From: Ramlibacter pallidus
GTDB taxonomy: Bacteria > Pseudomonadota > Gammaproteobacteria > Burkholderiales > Burkholderiaceae_C
Reading direction: 5' to 3'
NCBI RefSeq assembly: GCF_015070875.1
Contig: NZ_JADDIV010000004.1
Coordinates: 248,001-312,000, forward strand
Length of the DNA stretch: 64,000 nt
The notes under the pieces are model-generated. The model did not search any database and was not told the origin of the DNA. It was given only the letters and a program-made list of their open reading frames with translations. This document shows, one piece after another, positions 27,316 through 36,129 of the stretch. The stretch's first letter is position 1, and every line of letters begins with the position of its first letter. Both the position numbers and the translations under genes were made by a program.

Positions 27316-27636
27316 TCAGGGCGACTCGGCCCGCACCGGCGGCGGCAGCACCAGGCTGTGGAGCAGGCGGTAGTGGCGCTTCGGCCGGATGCCCGGCGGC
27401 AGGTGGGGCACGACGTGGCGCGTGAAGAACGCGTCGGCCTCGGCCTTGCTGCGCCACACCTCGAGGAGGCGCCAGCAGCCGTCGTCGGGATGCGCGACGT
27501 GCAGCACGAAGCCGGGTGCGTTGGCGACCGCGTCGCGCACCTGCGCGAGCACGCTGTCGTAGCCCTGGGCGGTCTGCCCCGGGACTTCGGAAGTGACGAG
27601 GATAGGCATGTCGGTGCGGGGGGATCGGGCGCTCAT
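27316..27636 (-). CDS. Antibiotic-biosynthesis-monooxygenase-fold (ABM) small protein
   Basis: A 106-residue ferredoxin-like-fold protein. The pattern PILVTSEVPGQTAQGYDSVL, then GFVLHVAHPDDGCWRLLEVW and EADAFFTRHVVPHLP, matches ABM-domain proteins (small haem-independent monooxygenases and related quinol oxidases). The start at 27636 gives an ATGA overlap with the stop of the upstream beta-helix lipoprotein gene; a second Met (27609) closer to the domain would give 97 residues. Neither has a clear ribosome-binding site, so coupling favours 27636. Its role beside a secreted beta-helix lipoprotein is unclear. Confidence 0.78.
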   Translation of the reverse strand: MSARSPRTDMPILVTSEVPGQTAQGYDSVLAQVRDAVANAPGFVLHVAHPDDGCWRLLEVWRSKAEADAFFTRHVVPHLPPGIRPKRHYRLLHSLVLPPPVRAESP

Positions 27637-29687
27637 TGGGATGCCCCAATGGTGGACCACTGCGCGCGCGGCGCCGTGATCACGCGCCCGGGCTGGGCGG
27701 GATCGATGGAGATGCTGAAGGCGGGACGCAGGCCTTCGGGTAGGGCCGAGGGCCACGGACCCGCGCTCCCGCGCAGCGCGCTGCCGCCGGTGGGCGCCAG
27801 CGTGTCGAGCGACAGCGGCACGGTGGCGCCGGTGCGGACGTGCTGCAGGCCCGTCACGTGGTGCGTGTCGTTGCCGCCCTTGTAGACGTGCGCGGCCGGC
27901 AGCACCCGCTGCCCGAAGCCGCCGCCCAGCGTGTCGCCGTTGCTGTCCACGTTCCAGCCCTGGGTGAGCCAGGTGGGGCCGAGCAGCTCCATCTGATCCC
28001 AGCGGTTGCGCGTCAGCTCGAAGTCCGACGGGGGACTGCCGACGGTGAACGGCACGCGCACCAGCGCATTGTGGAAGCCGCGCATGCGGCCGAAGTGCTC
28101 CACGCGCCGCTGCAGCATCGGGCCCCAGACCTTGCACCCCGCGCCGGGTTGCTGGCAGGTCGTGTCGTCGTTGGTCTTGGTGATGTAGTGCAGGCCGCCG
28201 TCCAGGTTCAGCAGGTCCGGTGCGTAGTTGTAGTAGCCCGCGTCGCCGAAGTCCGATCCGTAGTCGAACAGGCGCGCCACGCGAAGCTTGTCGCGGTCGG
28301 TCTGCCAGAGCACCGTGTTGTGGAAGAACCAGAGCGTGCCCGGCTGGCGGTCGTGCTGCGAGTTGTCGAAGCCGTAGTGCACGAGGTTCGAGGGCAGGAG
28401 GGTCCCCTGTCCATTGCCCATGACGTGGATCAGGTTGCCGTAGACATAGGCCGCCTGGTACTTCGCCCAGTCGGCACGCTGGCGGGCGTCGTACTGCGCG
28501 AGTTGCGCGCTCGTGAGCTTCAGGCAGCCGTCCGTCTGGCACGCGAGGTACTGGCTGCGCAGCCGCTGGTATTGCCACGGCGCGATGTACGGGATGTGTT
28601 CCTCCGCCTCCACCAGGTCGAGGGCGCGCGCGCCGTTGCGCAGGTAGTTGTAGCGGACCACCAGCCCGGCCGCCCGCATCTTCAGCTGGTTGCCGCTGGC
28701 GACATCGTTGCCCCGGGTGCGCACCGGCCCGAAATAGTTGAACTGCACGGTGATGTCGATGCCCTGCAGGTACGCCTGGTGCCGCGACTCGTCGCCGATG
28801 ATGGCGTTGTCGTGGATGTGGTTGCCCTCCACGAGCAGATCGCGGATGACGTGGTTGTCGCTGTCGGGCACGCTGCCGGCGAAGAGGCCGTCGCCGCAGT
28901 TCGTGATCTCGTTGTCGCGCAGCGTGATGTGGTGTGCCTGGCGCATGCGGATGCAGGCGGCGGCCATGACGTACTGGCGTGCGTTGCCGGCGGCGTCGAA
29001 GAAGCGGGCGTCGTCGTCCGGCACGTTCGCCCGGCCCGGACCGTCCTTCGTGTCCCCGATGCGCAGGCCTTCGACGACCACGTGCTCCACCCGCGACTCG
29101 AAGTTGCGACCGCTGATCGTGACGATGCCGTATTCCTGCAGGGCGCCGGGCGTGCCGGAGCCGAAGGCCGGGCCCAGCCGCGTCTTCGCGTCCACGCCGG
29201 TGATGAAGGGCCGCGCGTTGTCGGGGCCGCCGCGGACGCCGCACACGCGCACCGGCTGGTCCGCCGTGCCGCTGCGGAACAGCGCGATGCGCGCGGCATA
29301 GGGCGCAGCGCGCCAGTGGACGCGGACGGTGTCGCCCGGGCCGAGGTTCTCCCAGGGGATGTCGGTGATCTCCTCCTGGCGGTTCGGACTGCCGGCCGGG
29401 CCGCCGACGTTGTATTCGACGCCGTTGCCCGCATGGACGCACGCGGCGGCCGCGGGCGCCCTGGCTTCGGGCGGGAAGGGCGCAGGCACCACGCCGGCCA
29501 GCGGATCGGCCAGCGCGGGGACCGGCGCATCGGGAAAGGGGAAGGCACCGCCGCCGCCGGTTCCGGCACCGCCGCCACCGCCACCGCCGCCCACTCCGCC
29601 GACGTTGCTTCCGCCGCCACCGCCGCCCCCGCAACCGGCCATGGCCGCCACGCAAAACAGCACACCCAGGATCTTCGCTGCGCGCAA
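27633..29687 (-). CDS. Secreted parallel beta-helix lipoprotein
   Basis: A 684-residue predicted lipoprotein. The signal peptide ends MAGC (lipidated Cys19). A Gly-rich spacer of about 35 residues with runs of six and eight glycines follows. The main body (about residues 100-480) has right-handed parallel beta-helix character: GRNFESRVEHVVVEGLRIGD, ITLRDNEITNCGDGLFAG, VEGNHIHDNAIIGDES and YNYLRNGARALDL, with conserved N-x-I-x-x-C/N turns as in NosD- or pectate-lyase-like folds. The C-terminal 150 residues are less regular. The enzymatic nature (polysaccharide lyase or not) is not evident. It is divergent from an AraC regulator 200 bp away, which may control it, and is coupled to the ABM gene. 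Confidence 0.85.
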   Translation of the reverse strand: MRAAKILGVLFCVAAMAGCGGGGGGGSNVGGVGGGGGGGGAGTGGGGAFPFPDAPVPALADPLAGVVPAPFPPEARAPAAAACVHAGNGVEYNVGGPAGSPNRQEEITDIPWENLGPGDTVRVHWRAAPYAARIALFRSGTADQPVRVCGVRGGPDNARPFITGVDAKTRLGPAFGSGTPGALQEYGIVTISGRNFESRVEHVVVEGLRIGDTKDGPGRANVPDDDARFFDAAGNARQYVMAAACIRMRQAHHITLRDNEITNCGDGLFAGSVPDSDNHVIRDLLVEGNHIHDNAIIGDESRHQAYLQGIDITVQFNYFGPVRTRGNDVASGNQLKMRAAGLVVRYNYLRNGARALDLVEAEEHIPYIAPWQYQRLRSQYLACQTDGCLKLTSAQLAQYDARQRADWAKYQAAYVYGNLIHVMGNGQGTLLPSNLVHYGFDNSQHDRQPGTLWFFHNTVLWQTDRDKLRVARLFDYGSDFGDAGYYNYAPDLLNLDGGLHYITKTNDDTTCQQPGAGCKVWGPMLQRRVEHFGRMRGFHNALVRVPFTVGSPPSDFELTRNRWDQMELLGPTWLTQGWNVDSNGDTLGGGFGQRVLPAAHVYKGGNDTHHVTGLQHVRTGATVPLSLDTLAPTGGSALRGSAGPWPSALPEGLRPAFSISIDPAQPGRVITAPRAQWSTIGASQ

Positions 29688-29887
29688 GTCCGACTCCTCT
29701 TTGTTGGAACGGGGCGATCGTCGCGACGGGGCGCCGCCGGGTCTTGCAGGTGTGCGACGCAGGCGTAACCAGTTGCTGCGCAGCCAGTGTGACTTTTGGC
29801 CGCACTGCCGCGGCTGCGCGACATCCGGTCGCAGCCGTGACGCAAATCTGCAAGGCCATGCCGCCGCGCCTGCGGCACCATCGCCGG

Positions 29888-30781
29888 ATGGACAAGGACG
29901 GGACCCGGAACGCGCCGTTCGCCACCTTCGGGCAGGCGGGGTTGTTCGACTGCGGCTGGCTCGCCTGCGAAGGGGCGCTGGCGCAGTACTGCCGCGCGCT
30001 GCTCGTCGTGGACGTGGCGCCGCGTCCGCCCCTGGACCTGACGATCGTGCCGCACGAGTCGTACGTGGTTTCGCTGCAGCTCGCGGCGGGACCGGACCCG
30101 CTCGCGCGCGGCGTGGCGCCCGAGATGATGCCGCACGGCTGCGGGTGGCGCGGCGAAGCCCACACCTACCAGCCGGCGGGCGACTGCCGCAGCTTCTTCG
30201 CCCTGCTCACCCCGGAAGGGGCCCTGCAGTTGCTGGGGGGACAGGCCATGCTGCCGGGAGCGGTGCCGCGGCAGCCGCTCGCGCACTGGCTGCCGGCCGC
30301 CCCGCTGCGTTCGCTCGTCGACGGGCTCGCGCTCGAACGCGATCGCGGCGCCCAGTTGCGCCTGTTCGGCGAATGGCTGGAGGGCCGCCTGACGCGGCAG
30401 GCCGTCGTGCCGTGGCAGGCGCGCCGCGCCGGCCGCGTGCTGGCGTCGGTCCTGCAATCCGGGCAGGCCGACATCGAGGAAGTGGCGCGCGTCGAGGCGG
30501 TGAGCCGGCGCCAGCTGGAACGCGACCTGCGCCGCTGGTTCGACACCACGCCGAAGCAGGCCAGCCTGATCGGGCGCGTGCAGGCGGCCGCGCGGCTCGG
30601 CCTGCAGGGACACGCCCTGGCCGACATCGCCTACCGGCTGGGATTCGTCGACCAGGCCCACATGACGCACGTGGTGCGCCGCGTCGCCGGGGTCACCCCG
30701 GGGCAGATGGTGCGCTCGGCCCGCACCGAGTTGAGTTCGGCGCTGCGCGCCGCCACCGGCGGCGGCCTGGTCTACCTCTGA
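29888..30781 (+). CDS. AraC-family transcriptional regulator
   Basis: A 297-residue regulator. The N-terminal 190 residues form a cupin-like ligand-sensing part of the DUF6597 sort (an aromatic-rich GLFDCGWLACEGALAQY start and later YQPAGDCRSFFALLT). The C-terminal 100 residues carry two helix-turn-helix units: IEEVARVEAVSRRQLERDLRR and LADIAYRLGFVDQAHMTHVV, with the terminal AGVTPGQMV of the AraC signature. Starts at 29858 and 29888 are both possible; I took 29888. It is transcribed away from the beta-helix gene and converges on the DUF2126 gene 12 bp downstream. The likely target is the divergent beta-helix operon (inference). Confidence 0.87.
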   Translation: MDKDGTRNAPFATFGQAGLFDCGWLACEGALAQYCRALLVVDVAPRPPLDLTIVPHESYVVSLQLAAGPDPLARGVAPEMMPHGCGWRGEAHTYQPAGDCRSFFALLTPEGALQLLGGQAMLPGAVPRQPLAHWLPAAPLRSLVDGLALERDRGAQLRLFGEWLEGRLTRQAVVPWQARRAGRVLASVLQSGQADIEEVARVEAVSRRQLERDLRRWFDTTPKQASLIGRVQAAARLGLQGHALADIAYRLGFVDQAHMTHVVRRVAGVTPGQMVRSARTELSSALRAATGGGLVYL

Positions 30782-30793
30782 GTTCCGCGCGCC

Positions 30794-33700
30794 CTAGGCC
30801 TGCGGCCGCCGCAGGTCCAGCGTGAACGGGAACTCGCGGCTGCCCGGCACGTGGATCGTCGCGGCCGGCACCTGCAGCCGTCCCGGCGAATGCCCCATGC
30901 GGAAGAAGCGCGCCAGCCGCCGGCTTTCCGCTTCGTACGCATTGACGGGGAAGGTCACGTAGTTGCGGCCGCCCGGATGGGCGACGTGGTACTGGCAGCC
31001 CGCGACCGAGCGGTTCATCCAGGTGTCGACCAGGTCGAAGGTGAGCGGCGCGTGCGCGGGGATGGTCGGGTGCAGCGCCGACGGCGGCGCCCAGGCGCGG
31101 TAACGCACGCCGGCCACGAATTCGCCGGTGGTGCCGGTCGACTGCATCGGCAGGGCGCGGCCGTTGACGGTCACCACGTAGCGGCTCTCGTTCATGCCGG
31201 TGACCTTCACCTCGATGCGCTCCAGCGACGAGTCGACGTAGCGCACCGTGCCGCCGATCGCGCCTTCCTCGCCCATGACGTGCCAGGGCTCCAGCGCATT
31301 GCGCAGCGTCAGCTCCATGCCCATCGCCTGCAGGTCGCCGGCCATGGGGAAGCGGAACTCGAAGTGCGGCGCGAACCAGGCGGGGTCGAAGGCGAAGCCC
31401 GCCTGCCGCATCTCCGCCAGCACGTCCTGCAGGTCCATCCAGATGAAGGTGGGCAGCAGCCAGCGGTCGTGCAGCTCGGTGCCCCAGCGCGTGACGGGCG
31501 CCCGATAGGGCTCGCGCCAGAAGCGGGCGACCAGCGCGCGGATCAGGAGCTGCTGCACCACGCTCATGCGCGCGTGCGGCGGCATCTCGAAGCCGCGCAG
31601 TTCCAGCAGGCCGAGGCGGCCCGTCGCCGAGTCGGGCGAGTACATCTTGTCGATGCTGAACTCGCTGCGGTGCGTGTTGCCGGTGACGTCGACCAGGATG
31701 TTGCGCAGCGTGCGGTCCACCAGCCAGGGCGGCATCGCCTGGCCGTGCACCTGCCGGTTGCGCTCGATCTCCTTGAGCGCGATCTCCAGTTCGTACAGCT
31801 GGTCGTTGCGCGCTTCGTCGACGCGCGGCGCCTGGCTGGTGGGCCCGATGAACAGGCCGCTGAACAGGTAGCTGAGGCTGGGGTGGTTGTGCCAGTACAG
31901 CAGCAGGCTGGCGAGCAGCTCGGGGCGGCGCAGGAACGGCGAGTCGGCCGGCGTGGCGCCGCCCATCACGAAGTGGTTGCCGCCGCCGGTGCCGGTGTGG
32001 CGGCCATCGGTCATGAACTTCTCGGCCGAGAGCCGGCACTGGAAGGCCGCGTCGTAGAGGAATTCGGTGTTGTGGACCAGCTCGTCCCAGTCGTGCGCCG
32101 GGTGGATGTTCACCTCGATCACGCCGGGGTCGGGGGTGACCTGCAGCACCTTCAGGCGCGGGTCGCGCGGCGGCGGGTAGCCTTCCAGCACGATCTTCAC
32201 GCCCAGTTCCTCCGCCGTCGCCTCGACGGCGGTCAGCAGCTCGAGGTAGTCCCCGGCCTCCGCCAGCGGGGGCATGAAGACATAGAGCACGCCGCTCTTG
32301 CCGCCATGCTCGCGTTCGGCCTTCGGGCCGTTGGCGCGCTGCGGATCGCGCACCTCCACGCACAGCGCGGTGCGGGTGATCCAGTGCGCCGACTCGAAGC
32401 GCGCCGGGCTGCGCACGAAGTCGGCGGGTTCGGCCTGCGGCCCGCCGGGTCCGCGGCCGGCGCCGTCGCGCCCGCTGCCCGTTCCCGCCGCGTCCCGCAG
32501 GCGCAAGGGATCCTGGAAGTGCCGCGGCGCCTCGCCGCGCGCGTCCACCGGTCCCTGCACGTAGCGGCCGCGCAGCTGGTCGAACGCGGGCAGGGGCGCG
32601 GCCGGCGCCATCGGGTCGCGTTCCACGAGGTAGGGATAGTCGGCCTTGCCGACCCAGGGCAGGCTGTCCAGCGGCAGCCGGTACCCCATCGGCGAGTCGC
32701 CGGGGATCAGGTACATGCGCTCTTCGCGCAGGAACCAGGGCCCCGTCGTCCACGCGGCGCCGGCGAGCGAGGGGTTCGCGCTGCTGGCCGGCTCCAGCGG
32801 CAGGGCGTAGCCGACCACGGCGTCGAGCTTCTGCTCGAACACCCGGCGCAGGCGGGCGCGTTCCAGTTCGTCGTCGAGGCGGGCATCGAACGGGTCCACG
32901 TTGACCGGCAGGCGGCGCTCGCGCCAGAGATAGTAGAAGACGTCCTCGTAGCCGGGCGCCACGTAGTCGTCGGTGATGCCCAGCTTGCCGCTGAGGCGGC
33001 GGATGAAGCGTTCGGCATCCGCGGTGGTGTAGTTCAGGGTGTCGCGTTCGTCGGCGAAGAGGGCCGGGTTGCGCCAGGAGGGCTGGCCGTCGGCCCGCCA
33101 GTAGATGGACAGCGCCCAGCGCGGGAGCTGCTCCCCGGGATACCACTTGCCCTGGCCGAAATGCAGGAAGCCGCCCTCGCCGTACTCCGCGCGCAGCCGG
33201 TGCACCAGCTCCGTGGCGTAGCCGCGCTTGGTGGGGCCCAGCGCATCGGTGTTCCACTCGCCCGCATCCCGGTTCTCCACCGCGACGAAGGTCGGCTCGC
33301 CGCCCATGGTGAGGCGCACGTCGCCGGCCTGGAGCTGCCGGTCCACCGCCTGGCCGAGCGCCAGGACCTCGCCCCACTGCTCCTCGGTGTACGGCTTGGT
33401 GACGCGCGGCGATTCGTAGATGCGCGTGACCTGCATGTGGTGGCTGAATTCCACCTCGGCTTCGTCGACGAGGCCTTCGATCGGGGCGGCGCCGGAGGGC
33501 TGCGGCGTGCAGGCGAGCGGGATGTGGCCTTCGCCGGCCAGCAGGCCGCTGGTGGGATCGAGGCCGATCCACCCGGCACCCGGCAGGTACACCTCGCACC
33601 AGGCGTGCAGGTCGGTGAAGTCGACTTCCGTGCCGCTGGGACCGTCCAGCGCCTTCACGTCCGACTTCAGCTGGATCAGGTAACCGGAGACGAAGCGCGC

Positions 33701-34291
33701 GGCCAGCCCCAGCCGCCGCAGCAACTGCACCAGCAGCCAGCCGGAATCACGGCAGGAGCCGCTCGCCAGCTCCAGCGTCTGTTCCGGCGTCTGCACGCCG
33801 GGCTCCATGCGGATCAGGTAGCGCACGTCGCGCTGCACCTGCTGGTTCAGGTCCACGAGGAAGTCGATCGTCGTGCGCGGCGCGCGGTCGATCTTCTCCA
33901 GGTAAGCCTGCACGCGCGGCGTCAGCGGCTCGCACGCCAGGTAGGGCACCAGCTCCTCGGCGAGCTCGGGCTCGTACTTGAAGGGGAACTTCTCGGCGCC
34001 CGGCTCCAGGAAGAAGTCGAACGGGTTGTAGACCGCCATCTCCACCACGAGGTCGACGGTGACCTTGAACGCCGTGGTCGGCTCCGGGAACACCAGCCGG
34101 GCCTGGAAGTTGGCGAACGGGTCCTGCTGCCAGTTGATGAAGTGCTTCGTCGGCTCGACGCGCAGGGCATACGAGACGATCTTGCTGCGGCAGTGGGGGG
34201 CGGGCCGCAGCCGCACCACCTGGGGCCCCAGGTTCACCGGCCGATCGTATTTGTAGTGGGTGACGTGGTTCAGCGCGGCGTGGATGGACAT
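30794..34291 (-). CDS. Transglutaminase-like + DUF2126 protein
   Basis: A 1165-residue cytosolic protein. Residues 1-100 are the bacterial transglutaminase N-terminal beta domain (MSIHAALNHVTHYKYDRP). Residues about 165-280 are the transglutaminase core with Cys180 (SGSCRDSGW), His in LHAWCEVY and Asp in GLDPTSG, all intact. Residues about 350-1140 match DUF2126, including LTMGGEPTFVA, HFGQGKWYPGEQLPRW and GGGNHFVMGG; this half has amidoligase character of the glutamine-synthetase-like type in comparative studies. The start at 34291 is the family N-terminus; the frame is open further upstream. It belongs with the ATP-grasp/alpha-E systems at 24-27 kb and 51-53 kb but is separated from the first by the beta-helix and AraC genes. 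Confidence 0.9.
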   Translation of the reverse strand: MSIHAALNHVTHYKYDRPVNLGPQVVRLRPAPHCRSKIVSYALRVEPTKHFINWQQDPFANFQARLVFPEPTTAFKVTVDLVVEMAVYNPFDFFLEPGAEKFPFKYEPELAEELVPYLACEPLTPRVQAYLEKIDRAPRTTIDFLVDLNQQVQRDVRYLIRMEPGVQTPEQTLELASGSCRDSGWLLVQLLRRLGLAARFVSGYLIQLKSDVKALDGPSGTEVDFTDLHAWCEVYLPGAGWIGLDPTSGLLAGEGHIPLACTPQPSGAAPIEGLVDEAEVEFSHHMQVTRIYESPRVTKPYTEEQWGEVLALGQAVDRQLQAGDVRLTMGGEPTFVAVENRDAGEWNTDALGPTKRGYATELVHRLRAEYGEGGFLHFGQGKWYPGEQLPRWALSIYWRADGQPSWRNPALFADERDTLNYTTADAERFIRRLSGKLGITDDYVAPGYEDVFYYLWRERRLPVNVDPFDARLDDELERARLRRVFEQKLDAVVGYALPLEPASSANPSLAGAAWTTGPWFLREERMYLIPGDSPMGYRLPLDSLPWVGKADYPYLVERDPMAPAAPLPAFDQLRGRYVQGPVDARGEAPRHFQDPLRLRDAAGTGSGRDGAGRGPGGPQAEPADFVRSPARFESAHWITRTALCVEVRDPQRANGPKAEREHGGKSGVLYVFMPPLAEAGDYLELLTAVEATAEELGVKIVLEGYPPPRDPRLKVLQVTPDPGVIEVNIHPAHDWDELVHNTEFLYDAAFQCRLSAEKFMTDGRHTGTGGGNHFVMGGATPADSPFLRRPELLASLLLYWHNHPSLSYLFSGLFIGPTSQAPRVDEARNDQLYELEIALKEIERNRQVHGQAMPPWLVDRTLRNILVDVTGNTHRSEFSIDKMYSPDSATGRLGLLELRGFEMPPHARMSVVQQLLIRALVARFWREPYRAPVTRWGTELHDRWLLPTFIWMDLQDVLAEMRQAGFAFDPAWFAPHFEFRFPMAGDLQAMGMELTLRNALEPWHVMGEEGAIGGTVRYVDSSLERIEVKVTGMNESRYVVTVNGRALPMQSTGTTGEFVAGVRYRAWAPPSALHPTIPAHAPLTFDLVDTWMNRSVAGCQYHVAHPGGRNYVTFPVNAYEAESRRLARFFRMGHSPGRLQVPAATIHVPGSREFPFTLDLRRPQA

Positions 34292-34396
34292 AGCCGGCCA
34301 TCGTAGCGTCGCCACGCCATTCGATGGCCATGCAAGCCCGCCCGTCGGTGGTGCATGCCGGCTGGCGGCCGGGTGGTGCCAGGGGGGCACCTCATC

Positions 34397-34451
34397 TGTA
34401 ACAGTGCGGCAGGAGCTGTTGCTCGGACGCCGCTGAACCGTGGCTGTTACA
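34397..34451. promoter_or_regulatory. Inverted repeat TGTAACAG-N39-CTGTTACA in the divergent region
   Basis: Two exact 8-bp reverse-complement sites at 34397-34404 and 34444-34451 lie between the divergent DUF2126 gene and the kinase-headed chemotaxis operon. A related TGTAAC occurs at 34510-34515. The 47-bp centre-to-centre distance (about 4.5 helical turns) would suit looping or paired operators. A candidate promoter for the operon, TTGTGT (34481-34486), 17 bp, TTAGCA (34504-34509), lies just downstream. Confidence 0.45.
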
Positions 34452-34518
34452 TGCCTGTCGTGACAAAGTAGCAGCGCGCATTGTGTCGAAATGTTCTCGG
34501 CTGTTAGCATGTAACGAA

Positions 34519-36129
34519 ATGCGACAACCACTGGAAGCCCGTTCTCCCGCAGAAGCGCCGCTCGCGCAGCGGCAGGGCGACTTCGCGCCCTCGATGCAGC
34601 TGAGCTCCGCGCTCGACCTGAGCGAAGCGGGCACGATGACCACGGTCGCGACCTTCCTGTATGCGCGGCTGCACAACTTCAGCGCGGCCTGCAATGCGAT
34701 GGGGCCGGACGAGGCCGCGTCGTTCGTCAACGAAGTCCGTCGGATGCTCACCGAGGGCGTGCAGAAGCTCGGCGGCGAGATCGCCCAGCGCCGCCCGGAC
34801 TCGATCCTCGCAGTCTTCAGCAACAAGCCCGACGACAAGAAGCCGAACCACGCGCAACGCGGCCTGCACGCCGCGATCCTGGCGGTGCACGAGGCGGTGC
34901 AGCTCGCCCAGCTGCTGGCGGCGCGGCCGGAGTTCGCCAACCTCCCGCCCTTGACCCTCGCGGTCGGCGTCCACCTCGGCCAGGCCGAGCTGTCCCGCCG
35001 GGGCAACGCCGGCAAGGTGCATGCGGTGGGCGACGCGGTCGAGGTCGCGCGCCTGCTCGAAGTCACGGCGATGGACATGAACTGGAGCATCGCGGCCTCC
35101 TCCGGCACGCGGCTGGCGTCCGCCGGCCGTGCCGACGGCGGCCGCATCGGCTCGGTCGGACTGCCCGACAACAGCTTCATCGACGTCGTCGAGATCACCG
35201 GGCTGGTCCCGCGCAAGGGCTCCAGCACGCCGATGCGCGTGTTCGAGATGCTGCGGGAATCGCTGGCCGCCAACCAACAGGCGCGCCGCCGTGCCTCTTC
35301 CGCGCCGGCCCCGAACGCCGCCCCCCAGTCCGGCAACTTCCTGATCGAAGGCTACCGCGTGCTGCGCAAGATCGGCGAAGGCGGGATGGCCTCGATCTTC
35401 CTGGCGCAGTCCGCCGAGGGCGGGGCGCCGCAGGTGCTCAAGGTCATGCGCCTGGACAAGGCGGTGGAGGCCGACGGCCTGCAGCGCTTCATCCAGGAAT
35501 ACGCGCTGCTGGCACAGATCCAGCACCCGAACGTCGCGCGCATCCACCGGCAGGACTTCTCGGTCGCGCATGCCTACATCGCGATGGAGTACTTCCCGCA
35601 GGGCGACCTGCGCGCGCGCATGAAGGCCGGCCCCATCGATGCGGCCACGGCCATCGCCTACATCAAGCAGACCGCCGCCGGCCTGGCGGCGATCCACGCG
35701 GTGGGGATCGTGCACCGCGACCTGAAGCCCGACAACCTGATGCTGCGCCAGGACGGCACGCTGGCCCTGGCCGACTTCGGCGTCGCCAAGCAGGTGTCGA
35801 TGAAGATCACCGACACCGGCGACGGCGACATCGTCGGCACCCCGTACTACCTCAGCCCGGAGCAGGCGCTCGGCCTGCAGGTGGACGCGCGCTGCGACAT
35901 CTACAGCCTGGGCGTGCTCGCCTTCGAGCTGCTGACCGGCCGCAAGCCCTACCAGGCGAGTTCCGCGCAGGAGCTCCTGAACCTGCACGTGCACGGCGCC
36001 GTGCCCATGCTCCCGCCGCAGCACGCGCACCTGCAGGCGGTGATGGAAAGCATGATGGCCAAGGACCGCGAGCAGCGCTACCCCTCGGCGCAGACGCTGC
36101 TGGCCGACCTCGAGCAGATGGGCCTGTGA
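34519..36129 (+). CDS. Ser/Thr protein kinase fused to a degenerate class III cyclase domain
   Basis: A 536-residue cytosolic protein. Residues about 40-210 resemble the class III nucleotidyl cyclase homology domain (TVATFLYARLHNFSAACN, then RRPDSILAVFSNKP and LAVGVHLGQAEL). The first metal-binding Asp of active cyclases is replaced by Arg in LYARL, so catalysis is unlikely. Residues about 275-530 are a Hanks-type kinase: G-loop GEGGMAS (286-292), Lys308, catalytic HRDLKPDN (Asp401), DFG (Asp419), GTPYYLSPEQA. All kinase residues are intact. No membrane segment was seen. The start at 34519 lacks a ribosome-binding site; in-frame ATGs at 34594 and 34636 are alternatives. It is the first gene of the chemotaxis-type operon and overlaps the next by one base. 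Confidence 0.88.
   Translation: MRQPLEARSPAEAPLAQRQGDFAPSMQLSSALDLSEAGTMTTVATFLYARLHNFSAACNAMGPDEAASFVNEVRRMLTEGVQKLGGEIAQRRPDSILAVFSNKPDDKKPNHAQRGLHAAILAVHEAVQLAQLLAARPEFANLPPLTLAVGVHLGQAELSRRGNAGKVHAVGDAVEVARLLEVTAMDMNWSIAASSGTRLASAGRADGGRIGSVGLPDNSFIDVVEITGLVPRKGSSTPMRVFEMLRESLAANQQARRRASSAPAPNAAPQSGNFLIEGYRVLRKIGEGGMASIFLAQSAEGGAPQVLKVMRLDKAVEADGLQRFIQEYALLAQIQHPNVARIHRQDFSVAHAYIAMEYFPQGDLRARMKAGPIDAATAIAYIKQTAAGLAAIHAVGIVHRDLKPDNLMLRQDGTLALADFGVAKQVSMKITDTGDGDIVGTPYYLSPEQALGLQVDARCDIYSLGVLAFELLTGRKPYQASSAQELLNLHVHGAVPMLPPQHAHLQAVMESMMAKDREQRYPSAQTLLADLEQMGL

Noticed and set aside
28682..30670. A 662-codon minus-strand frame spanning the AraC gene and the beta-helix promoter region
   Set aside because: It crosses the AraC gene with full helix-turn-helix motifs and has only low-complexity translation.
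24600..34300. Possible horizontally acquired island
   Set aside because: No integrase, tRNA, direct-repeat ends or visible shift in base composition; codon usage looks like the rest.
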